Source: DASUPK01 sp963819715 (lineage in GTDB: Bacteria; Actinomycetota; Thermoleophilia; Solirubrobacterales; 70-9). Taken from it: a stretch of 64,000 bases of DNA. The stretch spans positions 372,001 through 436,000 of the forward strand of contig CAWFXE010000001.1 in the NCBI GenBank assembly GCA_963819715.1. The letters are read 5' to 3'. Positions within the stretch are counted from its first letter, which is position 1, and each line of letters starts with the position of its first letter. Below are positions 52,578-61,560 of this stretch, in pieces. Position numbers and translations under genes: made by a program. The notes below the pieces were generated by a model. The model saw only the letters and a list, made by a program, of their open reading frames with translations, had not been told where the DNA came from and made no database searches.

Positions 52578-53221
52578 TGCGCCGTCACCTGCGAGGGCAG
52601 CTCGACGCCGGCCGCCGCGAGAAAAGCCTCGACCTTGGCATGGTCCTTGCGGCCGGGCTCCGCCTCAACGCCGCTGACGACGTCGACGGCGTAGGGCTTG
52701 ACCAGCTCGATCGCGCCGGCGACGTTCTCAGCGGTGAGACCGCCCGCGAGGATCATCGGGACCTTGGAGCGGCGCTTGGTCACCAGGTCCCAGTCGAAGC
52801 TCTTGCCCGTGCCGCCGTGGATTCCGTGCCAGTAGGCGTCGAAGAGGTGGAAATCCGTTCGGAACGTCTCGGCCGCCTGGACGTCCGCGGCGCTGTTGAT
52901 CCGCATCGCCTTGATCACCTTGGCGCCGGTGCGGCGCCGCGCCTCATCACAGAAAGATGGCCCCTCCTCGCCGTGGAACTGCAGCAGGGTGAGGTTCTCG
53001 CGCTCGGCGGCGTCGATCACGTCCTCGAGGGTCGAGTTGACGAATACACCGGCGATCTCACAGCGGCGCTTTAGTGCCGCGCCGATCTCCTCGGCCACGC
53101 CGGGCTCCACGTATCGCGGGCTGTCCGGATGGTGGATCAGGCCGATCGCCCAGGCGCCCTGGCTCGCCGCGTGCTCCGCGTCGGCGAGGCTCGTCATGCC
53201 GCAGACCTTGACCTTGGACAT
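52574..53221 (-). CDS. trpF: Phosphoribosylanthranilate isomerase
   Basis: 215 residues. VKVCGMTSLADAEHA carries the catalytic Cys7; LLQFHGEEGPSFC and LAGGLTAENV with DVVSGVEAEPGRKDHAKV are the phosphate-binding and C-terminal signatures. It isomerises phosphoribosylanthranilate by an Amadori rearrangement. First gene of the trpFBA block, with TACTCT 6 nt before ATG. Confidence 0.95.
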   Translation of the reverse strand: MSKVKVCGMTSLADAEHAASQGAWAIGLIHHPDSPRYVEPGVAEEIGAALKRRCEIAGVFVNSTLEDVIDAAERENLTLLQFHGEEGPSFCDEARRRTGAKVIKAMRINSAADVQAAETFRTDFHLFDAYWHGIHGGTGKSFDWDLVTKRRSKVPMILAGGLTAENVAGAIELVKPYAVDVVSGVEAEPGRKDHAKVEAFLAAAGVELPSQVTAQ

Positions 53222-53227
53222 GCCTCA

Positions 53228-53283
53228 AGAGTAGGCGGATTCATCGATTTTCCGTGGCAGCGGGCATTTTCCGGGAGTAGGCT
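53228..53283. promoter_or_regulatory. Divergent trpF/cfa control region with nested direct repeats
   Basis: GAGTAGGC occurs at 53229 and 53275, and ATTTTCCG at 53247 and 53266, so one repeat pair is nested inside the other. The minus-strand -10 TACTCT (53228-53233, 6 nt to the trpF ATG) and plus-strand TAGGCT (53278-53283, 7 nt to the cfa GTG) overlap the outer pair. Confidence 0.45.
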
Positions 53284-53290
53284 GCCGGTC

Positions 53291-54535
53291 GTGACCGCGA
53301 TCGAGGCAGCCTCCAGACGACTCATCCTGGGCGCGTTCTCCCGGCTGCGCGGCGGCCAGCTGGAGCTGATCGAGCCCGATGGCCAGCGGTTCACATTCGG
53401 GGACGCGGCGGCCGACATCGCGGCGACGGTCAAGGTCAACTCGACGCGCTTTTACCGCGCCCTGCTCAGCGGCAGCGTCGGCCTCGGGGAGTCCTATCGC
53501 GACAAGCTCTGGGACTGCGACGACCTCGTCGCCCTCCTCAGGATCGCCTGCCGCAACCTCGGCTCGCTCGACGCCTGGCGCCGGCGGCTCCATCCCCTGC
53601 TCGTGCCGCTCGAGAAGACCGTCTGGCGGGTGCCCCGCAACAACAAAAGAGCCTCCCGCCGCCACATCTCCGCCCACTACGACCTCGGGAACGATCTCTT
53701 CGCGCTCTACCTCGACGAATCGATGATGTATTCGTCCGGCATCTTCCCGACTCCGGAGGCGACGCTCGCCGAGGCCCAGCAGAACCGCCTCGAGCGCATC
53801 TGCCTGGCGCTCGAGCTGGGCCCAGAGGACCACCTCCTCGAGATCGGCACCGGTTGGGGTGCCATGGCGACCCACGCGGCCGCCAAGTACGGCTGCCGGG
53901 TGACCACAACTACGATCTCGGAGGAGCAGCGGGAAGGCGCGCTTCGCAGGAACCGGGACGCCGGGGTCGAGGACCGCGTCACCGTTCTCCTCGAGGACTA
54001 CCGCGATCTTCGCGGCACCTACACCAAGCTCGTCTCGCTCGAGATGATCGAGGCGGTCGGCTGGCAGTTCTTCGACGAGTACTTCCGGCGATGCTCCGAG
54101 CTGCTCGAGCCCGAGGGCCTCTTCTTCCTGCAGGCGATCGTGATCGACGACCGCCTCTATGAGACCGAGAAGGCGGCGAAGAGCTTCGCCAACACGCTGA
54201 TCTTCCCCGGCGGCTGCCTGCCGTCAGTGGAGCTGATCCAGCGCTGCACCGCGAACCAGACCGACATGAGCACCGTCTGGCTCGAGGACATCGGCGCGCA
54301 CTACGCCCGCACCCTCCAGCTCTGGCGGGAGCGCTTCATCGCCAACTCGGACCTCGCGGGGGAACTCGGGTACGACGAGCCGTTCCGCCGTCTCTGGACC
54401 CTTTGGCTGGCGATGAGCGAGGCCGGCTTCCGCGAGCGCAGGCTGCGTGACGTCCAGGTGCTGTTCGCAAAGCCGGAGCACTCGAATAGGGTCGGCGACG
54501 AGGAATGGCCGAAGGCGACGGCAAGACAGTTCTAG
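53291..54535 (+). CDS. Cyclopropane-fatty-acyl-phospholipid synthase family methyltransferase
   Basis: 414 residues. SAM-binding LLEIGTGWGAMATHAAAKYG, and the family signatures AHYDLGNDLFALYLDESMMY, YSSGIF and TLEL-like LSLEMIEAVGWQFFDEYF. It adds a methylene or methyl to lipid double bonds. The N-terminal 110 residues are the CFA lipid-binding part. The next gene starts inside its 3' end (31-nt overlap), so the pair is coupled. Confidence 0.93.
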   Translation: MTAIEAASRRLILGAFSRLRGGQLELIEPDGQRFTFGDAAADIAATVKVNSTRFYRALLSGSVGLGESYRDKLWDCDDLVALLRIACRNLGSLDAWRRRLHPLLVPLEKTVWRVPRNNKRASRRHISAHYDLGNDLFALYLDESMMYSSGIFPTPEATLAEAQQNRLERICLALELGPEDHLLEIGTGWGAMATHAAAKYGCRVTTTTISEEQREGALRRNRDAGVEDRVTVLLEDYRDLRGTYTKLVSLEMIEAVGWQFFDEYFRRCSELLEPEGLFFLQAIVIDDRLYETEKAAKSFANTLIFPGGCLPSVELIQRCTANQTDMSTVWLEDIGAHYARTLQLWRERFIANSDLAGELGYDEPFRRLWTLWLAMSEAGFRERRLRDVQVLFAKPEHSNRVGDEEWPKATARQF

Positions 54536-55550
54536 TAACGGGCGGCTCCGGCTACCTCGCGGGCTGGTGCATCATCGGCCTGCTCGAACGCGGCTACCGG
54601 GTGAGGACCACCATTCGCAACCCATCGCGCGAGCGCGCCGTCTTCGACGCGGTGGAGTCGCAGGTCGGACAGGGCCCGCACCTGACGGTCCACCAGGCTG
54701 ACCTGACGAGCGACGATCACTGGGACAACGTCATCGAGGGATGCGACTACGTCCTCCACGTCGCCTCACCGTTCCCGCCGAAGCAGCCGAAGGATCCCGA
54801 CGAGCTGATCGTGCCGGCGCGCGAGGGCACTCTGCGGGTTCTCGGCAAGGCACTTGACCACGACGTCAAGCGCGTCGTTGTGACCTCCTCCATCGCCGCT
54901 GTCCGGCTGGCAAAGGGCGCCGACAAGAGGACGCTCACCGAGGAGGACTGGACGGACCCCGGTGAGGAGGGGTCTGACCCCCTACGTGCGCTCGAAGACC
55001 ATTGCGGAGCAGGCGGCCTGGGACATGGTCAAGGAGCGTGGCGCGGAGGACCGGCTGGCTGTCGTCAACCCCGGCGCGATCATCGGCCCGGTGCTGAACG
55101 ACGACCTCTCCTATTCGATCCAGGCGATCGAACGGCTGCTGAAGGGCATGCCGGGAATGCCCAGGCTCGGATTCAGCTTCGTGGACGTACGCGACGTGGC
55201 GGAGCTCGAGATCCTGGCGATGACCGCGCCGGGGGCGGGCGGTCAGCGCTTCATCGCCGTCACCAAGTTCCTCTGGATGTCCGAGGCCGGCGAGATTCTG
55301 CGCAGCCGCCTCGGCGACAGGGCTTCGAAGGTTCCGACTCGGACGATCCCCGACTTCGTGGTCCGCGGCATGGCCCTCTTCGACGGCGGTATCCGATCGA
55401 TCGTCGGCACCCTCGGGAAGAGGTCAGAGCTCAGCTCGGAGAAGGCTCGGGCGCTGGGCTGGTCGCCGCGGCCGATCGAGGACACGATCGCGCGAGACCG
55501 GCGAGAGCCTGATCGAGCACGGCGTGGTGAAGGCGCCGGCGGCCGCTTAG
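54505..55550 (+). CDS. NAD-dependent epimerase/dehydratase (DFR-like SDR), with two frameshifts
   Basis: VLVTGGSGYLAGWCIIGLLE is the NAD site; YVLHVASPFPPKQPKDPDEL and VVTSSIAAVRLA follow. At about 54973 the frame slips by one base, and the active-site TPYVRSKTIAEQAAWDMVKE (Tyr-x3-Lys) continues in the next frame. At about 55492 it slips again, to TGESLIEHGVVKAPAAA and TAG. Restoring both gives about 347 residues resembling dihydroflavonol-4-reductase-type SDRs. Substrate unknown. The indels are part of the 55-58 kb error cluster. Confidence 0.8.
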
Positions 55551-56759
55551 GGAGTGCTGGAGCTGGAGCCCGCGCCCTGCACGTGCGCTGGACGGTCGCC
55601 CAGCGTGACGGTCACGTCGTTCTGCTGACCGCCGCTGAAGATCGTCAGGGTGATCTGGTCGCCGGGCTTGTGGCCGTTGACCGCCGAGATCACGTCGTCC
55701 ATGCCCGTGATCGCCTTGCCGTCGACCTTGGTGATGATGTCGCCGCCGACGGGGAAGGTCTGGCCCGCGATCGTCGCCTGACCAGTCGCGCCCTTGATGC
55801 CGGCGTCATCCGCTGGTCCGCCGCTGAGGACGCGGGCTCGACCAGGACGCCCTGGTCGACGGCAGATTGAGCGCCTGAGCGACCTGCGGGGTCGATGTCG
55901 CTGGCCTGAGATCCCGAGGTAGGCGCGGTGCACCTGGCCGCCGTTCACGAGCTGCGAGACCACGTCGGCGGCCGTCTTGATCGGGACTGCGAAGCCGACG
56001 CCTTCGTTGCCGCCGCTCTGGCTCTCGATCTGGGAGTTGATCCCGATCACCTCGCCGGCCCCGTCGATCAGCGGGCCGCCGGAGTTGCCCGGGTTGATCG
56101 CGGCGTCGGTCTGGATCACGTCGCTGATCGAGAAGCCGTTGGGAGCCTGGATCTGGCGCTGGAGAGCGGAGACGATCCCGCTGGTCACGGTGCGGTCGAG
56201 GGCGAAGGGGTTGCCGATCGCGATGACCGGATCGCCGACCTGCACCCTGGAGGAATCGCCGAGCGGCAGCGGGTCGGCTCCCTCCGTGTTGTCGACCTTC
56301 AGCAGGGCGACGTCGCTGGAGGGATCGGAGCCGACCACCTGGGCGTCCTGCTCGGCGCCGTCGCCGAGCTGCACCGTCGACGGACTTCGCGCCCTCGACG
56401 ACGTGGGCGTTGGTGAGGATGTGGCCGTCGTTGTCGATCAGGAAGCCGGAGCCGGTTGCCTCGCTCGACTGCTGCTGGGGGAGGCCGAACGCGGACTGCG
56501 TCTTCTGCATGATGGTCGAGCGGATGAAGGCGACGCCCTGCGAATCGCGCTGGTAGATGTCGTGGACGGTGAGGCCCTGGTTCGAGTTGCTCGCGGGCCT
56601 GGCCAGCGCGGCGGGCTCGATCACCGGGGCCGAGTTGTCGTCCTTGCTCGTGTCGACGACCCCGGCCTGGATCAGGATCAGGCCGGCGACCAGCACGACC
56701 AGGCCGCCGGCGACGGCGGACCCGAAGCTGGTCGCGAGGAAGCTCTTCAGCGACTTCAT
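55547..56759 (-). CDS. HtrA/DegP-type serine protease with PDZ domain, several frameshifts
   Basis: One N-terminal membrane helix (AVAGGLVVLVAGLILIQAGV), then the trypsin-like domain: TGSGFLIDNDGHILTNAHVV (His), SDPSSDVALLKVD (Asp) and NPGNSGGPLIDGAGEVIGIN (Ser), and a PDZ domain (GGPADDAGIKGA, GDIITKVDGKAITGMDDVIS). One extra base near 56380 and about four indels between 55815 and 55900 break the frame. A membrane-anchored quality-control protease for misfolded exported proteins. It sits between trp genes but has no obvious link to tryptophan. Confidence 0.85.
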
Positions 56760-56815
56760 GCGGGCCAGTGTGCGGCCCGGCGCTTAACCGACCCTAAGCC
56801 GGGTCTTCGGGTTCT

Positions 56816-57636
56816 CTAATAGTTCAGGAGCTCGGGGAGCAGGTGCTCGCGGGTCGACTCCTCGTCCGCGATCAGCTCCCGGAGCTTCGCCCCGGGGTCG
56901 TCGGCCCGCATCAGCGCCTCGCCGATCAGGACCGCGTCGACCCCGACTCGCTCCAGCTCGTCGAGCGTGCTCCGCTCGGCGATCCCGCTCTCCGAGACGA
57001 CCGTCTTGCCGGCGGGGACGTCGGGCATCAGCTCGAAGGTCGTCTGCACGTCGACCTGAAGTCGTCGAGGTTGCGGTTGTTGATCCCGATCACGTCGGCG
57101 TCGACCGTCAGGGCGGGCTCCAGCTCCGCCTCGTCGTGGACCTCGACGACCAGTCGAGGTCGAGCCCGCGGGCCTCGTCGTGGAGGCGCGGCGAGCTGCT
57201 CCGCGTCGAGCGCCGCGACGATCAGCAGCACCGCGTCGGCGCCGGCCACCGCGGCCTCATAGAGCTGGTAGCTGTCGACGATGAAGTCCTTCTGGAGGAT
57301 CGGGAGCTCGCAGGCGGCCCGCGCCTCGCGCAGGTCGTCGAGCGAGCCGCCGAAGTGCGGCTCGTCGGTGAGCACCGAGAGCGCCGCGGCGCCCGCCCTC
57401 GCTCGTAGGCGCGGGCGATCTCGGCGGGCGTCGCGCCGGCCCGGATCTCGCCGGCGCTCGGCGAGCGGCGCTTGAACTCGGCGATCAGCGAAGGCCCGGG
57501 CCGGGCAGGGCCTCGCCGAAGGGGCGCTGCTCCGGCCGCTCGTCCAGCTGCTGCTCGAGCTCCTCGAGCGGAACCTCGGCGCGTCGTCGCTCCGCGCCTG
57601 CCCGCGCGGACCCACCAGCTCTTCGATCATGCCCAT
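56816..57636 (-). CDS. trpC: Indole-3-glycerol phosphate synthase, several frameshifts
   Basis: Start MGMIEELVG; family sequence appears in pieces from different frames: AGAAALSVLTDEPHFGGSLD, ELPILQKDFIVDSYQLYEAA, ADAVLLIVAALDAEQL, VEVHDEAELEPAL, IGINNRNLDDF and KTVVSESGIAERSTLDEL to VLIGEALMRADDPGAKLREL. All catalytic regions (Lys in QKDF, Asn in NNRNL, Ser in ESGI) are intact between slips. It makes indole-3-glycerol phosphate from CdRP. The indels look like consensus errors. Confidence 0.85.
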
Positions 57637-57651
57637 CTCGTCCGCTGGACC

Positions 57652-58691
57652 TTAGCTCGCGCCGGAGAGCTCGCGGGTGCGGTCGATCAGGCGGTCGAGC
57701 ACGTCGCCGGCCGCGCCGCGAGTCGACCGCCTCGCCGCGCCTGCTCGACGCCGTCGCCGAGGTTCACGGCGCTGCCGCCGACGAAGATCGCCGCCCCGGC
57801 GTTGAGCAGAGCACGTCGCGCGGCGGGCCCGCCTCGCCCTCGAGAATCTCCGTCGCGACCAAGGCGTTGTCGCCGGGTCCCCGCCCGGCGATCGCCTCAA
57901 GCGGCGCCGCCTCCAGGCCCAGGTCGGCCGCCTCGACGAACCACTCCTCGGTGCGGCCGTCGGCCACCTCGACCACGCGAGTCCGGTCGGCGATGCTGAG
58001 CTCGTCCATGCCGTCGTCGGCGGAGACGACCATCGCGTGATCGCAGCCGAGGCCGAGCAGCGCCTCGGCGATCGTCTCCTGGAAGGTCGCGGTCGGAGAC
58101 CCCGAGCAGCTGGCGCCTGGCGCCCGCCGGGTTGGTGAGCGGTCCCAGCAGGTTGAAGATCGTCCGCACTGCGAGCTCCTTGCGAACCGGGACGACGTGG
58201 CCATGGTCGCCTGATGGTGCTTGGGCGCGAACATGAAGCCGAAGCCGATTTCCTCGATGCAGGTGGCCACCTGCTCCGGCGTCAGCTCGATCTGGACGCC
58301 GAGGGCCTCGAGCAGGTCGGCCGATCCGGACTTCGAGGTGGCCGAGCGGTTGCCGTGCTTGGCGACAGCGCAGCCCGCGCCGGCGGCGATCAGCGCCGCC
58401 GTGGTCGAGATGTTGAAGGTCGTCGGGCCACCGCCGGTGCCGGCGGTGTCGACGAGGTCGTCGCGGTTCGATGTTCACGTGGGTCGAGAGGTTCCGCATC
58501 GTGCGGGCCAGGCCAACCAGCTCGGCGACGGTCTCGCCCTTCGCGCGCAGGGCGATCAGGAAAGCCGCGATCTGGACCTCGCTCGCCCTGCCCTCCATGA
58601 TCTCGGCGAGCGCAGCCGAGGTGTGATCCGCGGTCAGGTGCGTGCCGTTGCAGATCTCGTCGATCGCGCGTGTGAGGATGTCGTTGGGCAT
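57652..58691 (-). CDS. trpD: Anthranilate phosphoribosyltransferase, several frameshifts
   Basis: N-terminus ILTRAIDEICNGTHLTADHT and AAFLIALRAKGETVAELVGL in one frame. After about 58466 the frame changes and the DNA reads DTAGTGGGPTTFNISTTAAL (the PRPP site), KHGNRSATSKSGSADLLEAL, FMFAPKHHQATM; then LGPLTNPAGARRQLLGV, DHAMVVSADDGMDELSIADR and a C-terminal DVLDRLIDRTRELSGAS. About six or seven one-base slips separate the pieces (58466, 58200, 58090, 57812, 57718 and others). It transfers phosphoribose to anthranilate. Confidence 0.85.
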
Positions 58692-58709
58692 CGAGGCAGG
58701 TGGCGGGCG

Positions 58710-59300
58710 CTACTCGCCGAGGAAGTTAGCCAGCAGCTTCTTGCCCTGCGGGGTGAGGACGGACTCGGGATGGAACTGCACGCCCTCCGCGGGCAGCTCG
58801 CGATGTCGCACGCCCATGACGACGTCGCCGTAGCTTGAGGTCAGCTCGAGCTCGCCCGGCAGGTCGGGATCGGCTATCAGCGAGTGGTAGCGGCCGGCGA
58901 CCAGCGGGTTGGAGAGGCCCTCGTAGACCGAGCGGCCGTCGTGCTTCACCTCCGCGTCCTTGCCGTGGATCGGGTCGCCTCGGACAACCTTGCCGCCGAA
59001 CGCCTCCACCATCGACTGGTGGCCGAGACAGACGCCGAGGACCGGCGTCCCAGTCTCCGCGAAGGAGCGAATCGCCTCCACCGAGATGCCCGCCTCCTTC
59101 GGCGTGCAGGGCCCCGGCGAGACGACGAGCCGGTCCGGCTTCAGGCCCACCAGCTCCTCGACGCTCGCCTTGTCGTTCCGGACCACGCCGACCTCCGCCC
59201 CCAGCTCGCCCAGGTACTGGACGAGGTTGTAGGTGAAGGAGTCGTAGTTGTCGATGACCAGCACGCTGACCCCACCCCTGTGTTCGCGCTGCGCGCTCAC
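58710..59300 (-). CDS. trpG: Anthranilate synthase component II (glutamine amidotransferase)
   Basis: 196 residues. VLVIDNYDSFTYNLVQYLGE start, oxyanion SPGPCTPKEAG, nucleophile Cys in GVCLGHQSMVEAFGG, and His/Glu in GVQFHPESVLT. It supplies ammonia from glutamine to TrpE; the same protein often also serves folate synthesis as PabA. The GTG used overlaps the trpE stop as GTGA; other GTGs lie 6 nt upstream and 36 nt downstream. Confidence 0.93.
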   Translation of the reverse strand: MSAQREHRGGVSVLVIDNYDSFTYNLVQYLGELGAEVGVVRNDKASVEELVGLKPDRLVVSPGPCTPKEAGISVEAIRSFAETGTPVLGVCLGHQSMVEAFGGKVVRGDPIHGKDAEVKHDGRSVYEGLSNPLVAGRYHSLIADPDLPGELELTSSYGDVVMGVRHRELPAEGVQFHPESVLTPQGKKLLANFLGE

Positions 59301-60835
59301 GGCCACTCCGGCTGCTCCGCGGCGAGCTCGACCGCGCGGAAGACGGCCTTCGCCTTGTTGATGGACTCGTTGTACTCGTAGGCCGGCTGCGCGTCCGCGA
59401 CGGTGCCGCCACCCGCCTGCACGTGGACCATGCCGTCCTTGACGACCACGGAGCGGATGTAGATCGCGGTGTCCAGGTCGCGTGTGTAGCTCAGGTAGCC
59501 GACGGCGCCCCCGTACGGCCCTCGCTTCTGCGGCTCGAGCTCATCGATGATCTGCATGGCGCGGACCTTCGGCGCTCCGGAGAGGGTGCCCGCCGGCAGA
59601 ATCGAGCGCAGGGCGTCCATCGCGCTGATGCCCTCGCGCAGCTTGCCTGATACCTGGCTGACGATGTGGAGGACGTGCGAGTAGGTCTCGACGACCATCA
59701 GCTCGTCGACGGAGACGGAGCCGTACTCGCAGACCCGGCCGAGGTCGTTGCGGCCCAGGTCGACGAGCATCACGTGCTCGGCGCGCTCCTTGGGGTCCTG
59801 GAGCAGGCGCTCCGCCGCGAGGCGGTCCTCCTCCTCGTCGGCGCCGCGCGGGTAGGTGCCGGCGATCGGCCGGGTCTCGACGCGGTCCCCGGTCACCTTG
59901 ACCAGGGGCTCGGGAGAGGCGCCGGCGATCTCGAAGTCACCGAAGTCGAGGAAGTACATGTAGGGCGAGGGGTTGACGGTCCGCAGGCCGCGGTAGATGG
60001 AGAAGGCCTCGACCGGGCACGGCGAGGTGAAGCGCTGCGAGGGGACCACCTGGAAGGCATCGCCTGCGTGGACGTACTCGATGATGCGAGAGACGGTTGA
60101 CTCGAACTGCTCGCGGCTCATGTTCGACTGGAAGTCGATGGGGGTCTTCTCGGTCGTCGTCTCCGCGGGCGGAACCGGCTCCCGGAGGCGCTCGCGCACC
60201 TCGGCGATCGTGTCGACGGCGCGAGCGTAGGCCTCGTCGATGCCGCCGTCCTCGACGAAGGCGTTCGCAATCAGCGTCACCTCGTGTCGCTGGTGGTCAA
60301 AGGCGAGGAGCACGTCGGTGATCATCAGCGCCATGTCGGGCAGCCCGATGGGGTCGGGATTCGGCTCCGGCAGCGGCTCGACGGTCCGGACCAGGTCGTA
60401 GCCGAAGAAGCCGACCGCGCCGCCCGCGAACGGGGGCAGCTCATCGGGCTCCGCGATCTCGTAGCGGCCCAGGTACTCGGCGGCCGCCGCGTACGGGTCG
60501 GGAGCGTCGATCACGCGGTCCGGCGCAGCTCCGGTCCCGGACTCGGCCGCGGTCTCACCCCCCCATTCGGAGAGCTTGCCGTCGGCCCAGCGCAGGATCG
60601 CCCTCGGGCGGAAACCGAGAAAGGACCAGCGCCCGAGGCGGCCCTGCTCCGCGGACTCGAGCAGGAACGCCGGCCCGTCGCCGCGCAGCTTCAGGAAGGC
60701 GCTGACCGGCGTCTCCGTGTCCTCGATGAAGCGGTAGCGGACCGGCACCACCGTGGCGCCCCGCGCGAGCTCGCGCGCGCGCTCGAGGCCCGGCTCCAGG
60801 CCGGGCAGGTTGGTCGCCGCCTCGACGGCGTTCAT
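59297..60835 (-). CDS. trpE: Anthranilate synthase component I
   Basis: 512 residues. The feedback-binding motif is FLLESAEQ in the N-terminal domain. The chorismate-binding domain has VVPSQRFTSPCPVEAFSIYR, GASPEPLVKVTGDRVETRPI and LVDLGRNDLGRVCEYGSVSV, with GTLSGAPKVRAMQIIDELEP. It makes anthranilate from chorismate and is normally inhibited by tryptophan at the LLES site. Overlaps trpG and hisIE by 4 nt each. Confidence 0.97.
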   Translation of the reverse strand: MNAVEAATNLPGLEPGLERARELARGATVVPVRYRFIEDTETPVSAFLKLRGDGPAFLLESAEQGRLGRWSFLGFRPRAILRWADGKLSEWGGETAAESGTGAAPDRVIDAPDPYAAAAEYLGRYEIAEPDELPPFAGGAVGFFGYDLVRTVEPLPEPNPDPIGLPDMALMITDVLLAFDHQRHEVTLIANAFVEDGGIDEAYARAVDTIAEVRERLREPVPPAETTTEKTPIDFQSNMSREQFESTVSRIIEYVHAGDAFQVVPSQRFTSPCPVEAFSIYRGLRTVNPSPYMYFLDFGDFEIAGASPEPLVKVTGDRVETRPIAGTYPRGADEEEDRLAAERLLQDPKERAEHVMLVDLGRNDLGRVCEYGSVSVDELMVVETYSHVLHIVSQVSGKLREGISAMDALRSILPAGTLSGAPKVRAMQIIDELEPQKRGPYGGAVGYLSYTRDLDTAIYIRSVVVKDGMVHVQAGGGTVADAQPAYEYNESINKAKAVFRAVELAAEQPEWP

Positions 60836-61506
60836 TGGGCCCGCCGGCGGCCGTTCAGGACGTGGAGCACCTCGGCCATCGAGAGGCCGCGCGAGAGCAG
60901 CAGGACGGCGAGGTGATAGACGACGTCGGCGCCCTCCTCGGCGACGCGCTCATCGGATTCGGAGTTGACGGCCTTGACGACCTCGGCGGCCTCCTCGCGG
61001 ACCTTGTCCCCCGCGAGCTTCGGATCCTCGAGCAGCTCGACCGTGTAGCTGCCCGCCGGGCGCTTGCGCTGGCGCGTGACGAGAGTTCGCTCGAGCGTGG
61101 CGAGCGCCTCATATGGCAGCAGCGCGGGTTCGCCGACCACGCCCGGGGCGTCGACGCCGGGATCCGCGGTTCCCTCCAGGTCGCGGTAGAAGCACGAGCG
61201 CTCACCGGTGTGACAGGCCGGTCCGGCCGGATCGACCAGCGCGACCAGAGCGTCACCGTCGCAGTCGTAGCGGATCTGCCTGACCCGCTGAATGTTGCCC
61301 GAGGTCGCGCCCTTGTGCCAGATCTCGCGGCGGCTGCGGCTGTAGAGGTGGACCTCGCGGGTCTCGAGCGTGAGCAGCAGCGACTCCTCGTTCATGTAGG
61401 CGAGAGTGAGCACCTCTCCCGAGCGAGCGTCCTGCATCACGCACGGCACCAGACCCTTCTCGTCGAAGCGGACCTTCGCCGCATCTCTGGCTGTCTGCAC
61501 GACCAT
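60832..61506 (-). CDS. hisI: Bifunctional phosphoribosyl-AMP cyclohydrolase / phosphoribosyl-ATP pyrophosphatase (HisIE)
   Basis: 224 residues. HisI half: LVPCVMQDARSGEVLTLAYM, SRSRREIWHKGATSGNIQRV, RYDCDGDALVALVDPAGPAC, HTGERSCFYR with the zinc cysteines. HisE half: LAGDKVREEAAEVVKAVNSE and EGADVVYHLAVLLLSRGLSM. It opens the purine ring in histidine synthesis (steps 2 and 3). First gene of the hisIE-trpEGDC block; TACAAT lies 6 nt before its start. Confidence 0.95.
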   Translation of the reverse strand: MVVQTARDAAKVRFDEKGLVPCVMQDARSGEVLTLAYMNEESLLLTLETREVHLYSRSRREIWHKGATSGNIQRVRQIRYDCDGDALVALVDPAGPACHTGERSCFYRDLEGTADPGVDAPGVVGEPALLPYEALATLERTLVTRQRKRPAGSYTVELLEDPKLAGDKVREEAAEVVKAVNSESDERVAEEGADVVYHLAVLLLSRGLSMAEVLHVLNGRRRAQ

Positions 61507-61512
61507 CGGGCG

Positions 61513-61518
61513 ATTGTA
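61513..61518 (-). promoter_or_regulatory. Leaderless-type -10 hexamer for hisIE-trpEGDC
   Basis: TACAAT lies 6 nt before the start codon, no Shine-Dalgarno. It would drive the histidine/tryptophan block. Confidence 0.55.
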
Positions 61519-61534
61519 CGAATCGCCCCCGTAC

Positions 61535-61560
61535 GCGCCTGAAGGCGCGGGTTCAGGCGC
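61535..61560 (-). terminator. Terminator-like hairpin after era
   Basis: GCGCCTGAA and TTCAGGCGC form a perfect 9-bp stem with an 8-nt loop, starting at the era stop codon. No T-run follows. It separates era from hisIE on the same strand. Confidence 0.6.

Noticed and set aside
54969..54981. GGGGTCTGACCCC palindrome inside the SDR gene, possibly a dispersed motif or regulator site
   Set aside because: Removing one T restores the reading frame and destroys the palindrome, so it is best explained as part of the indel cluster.
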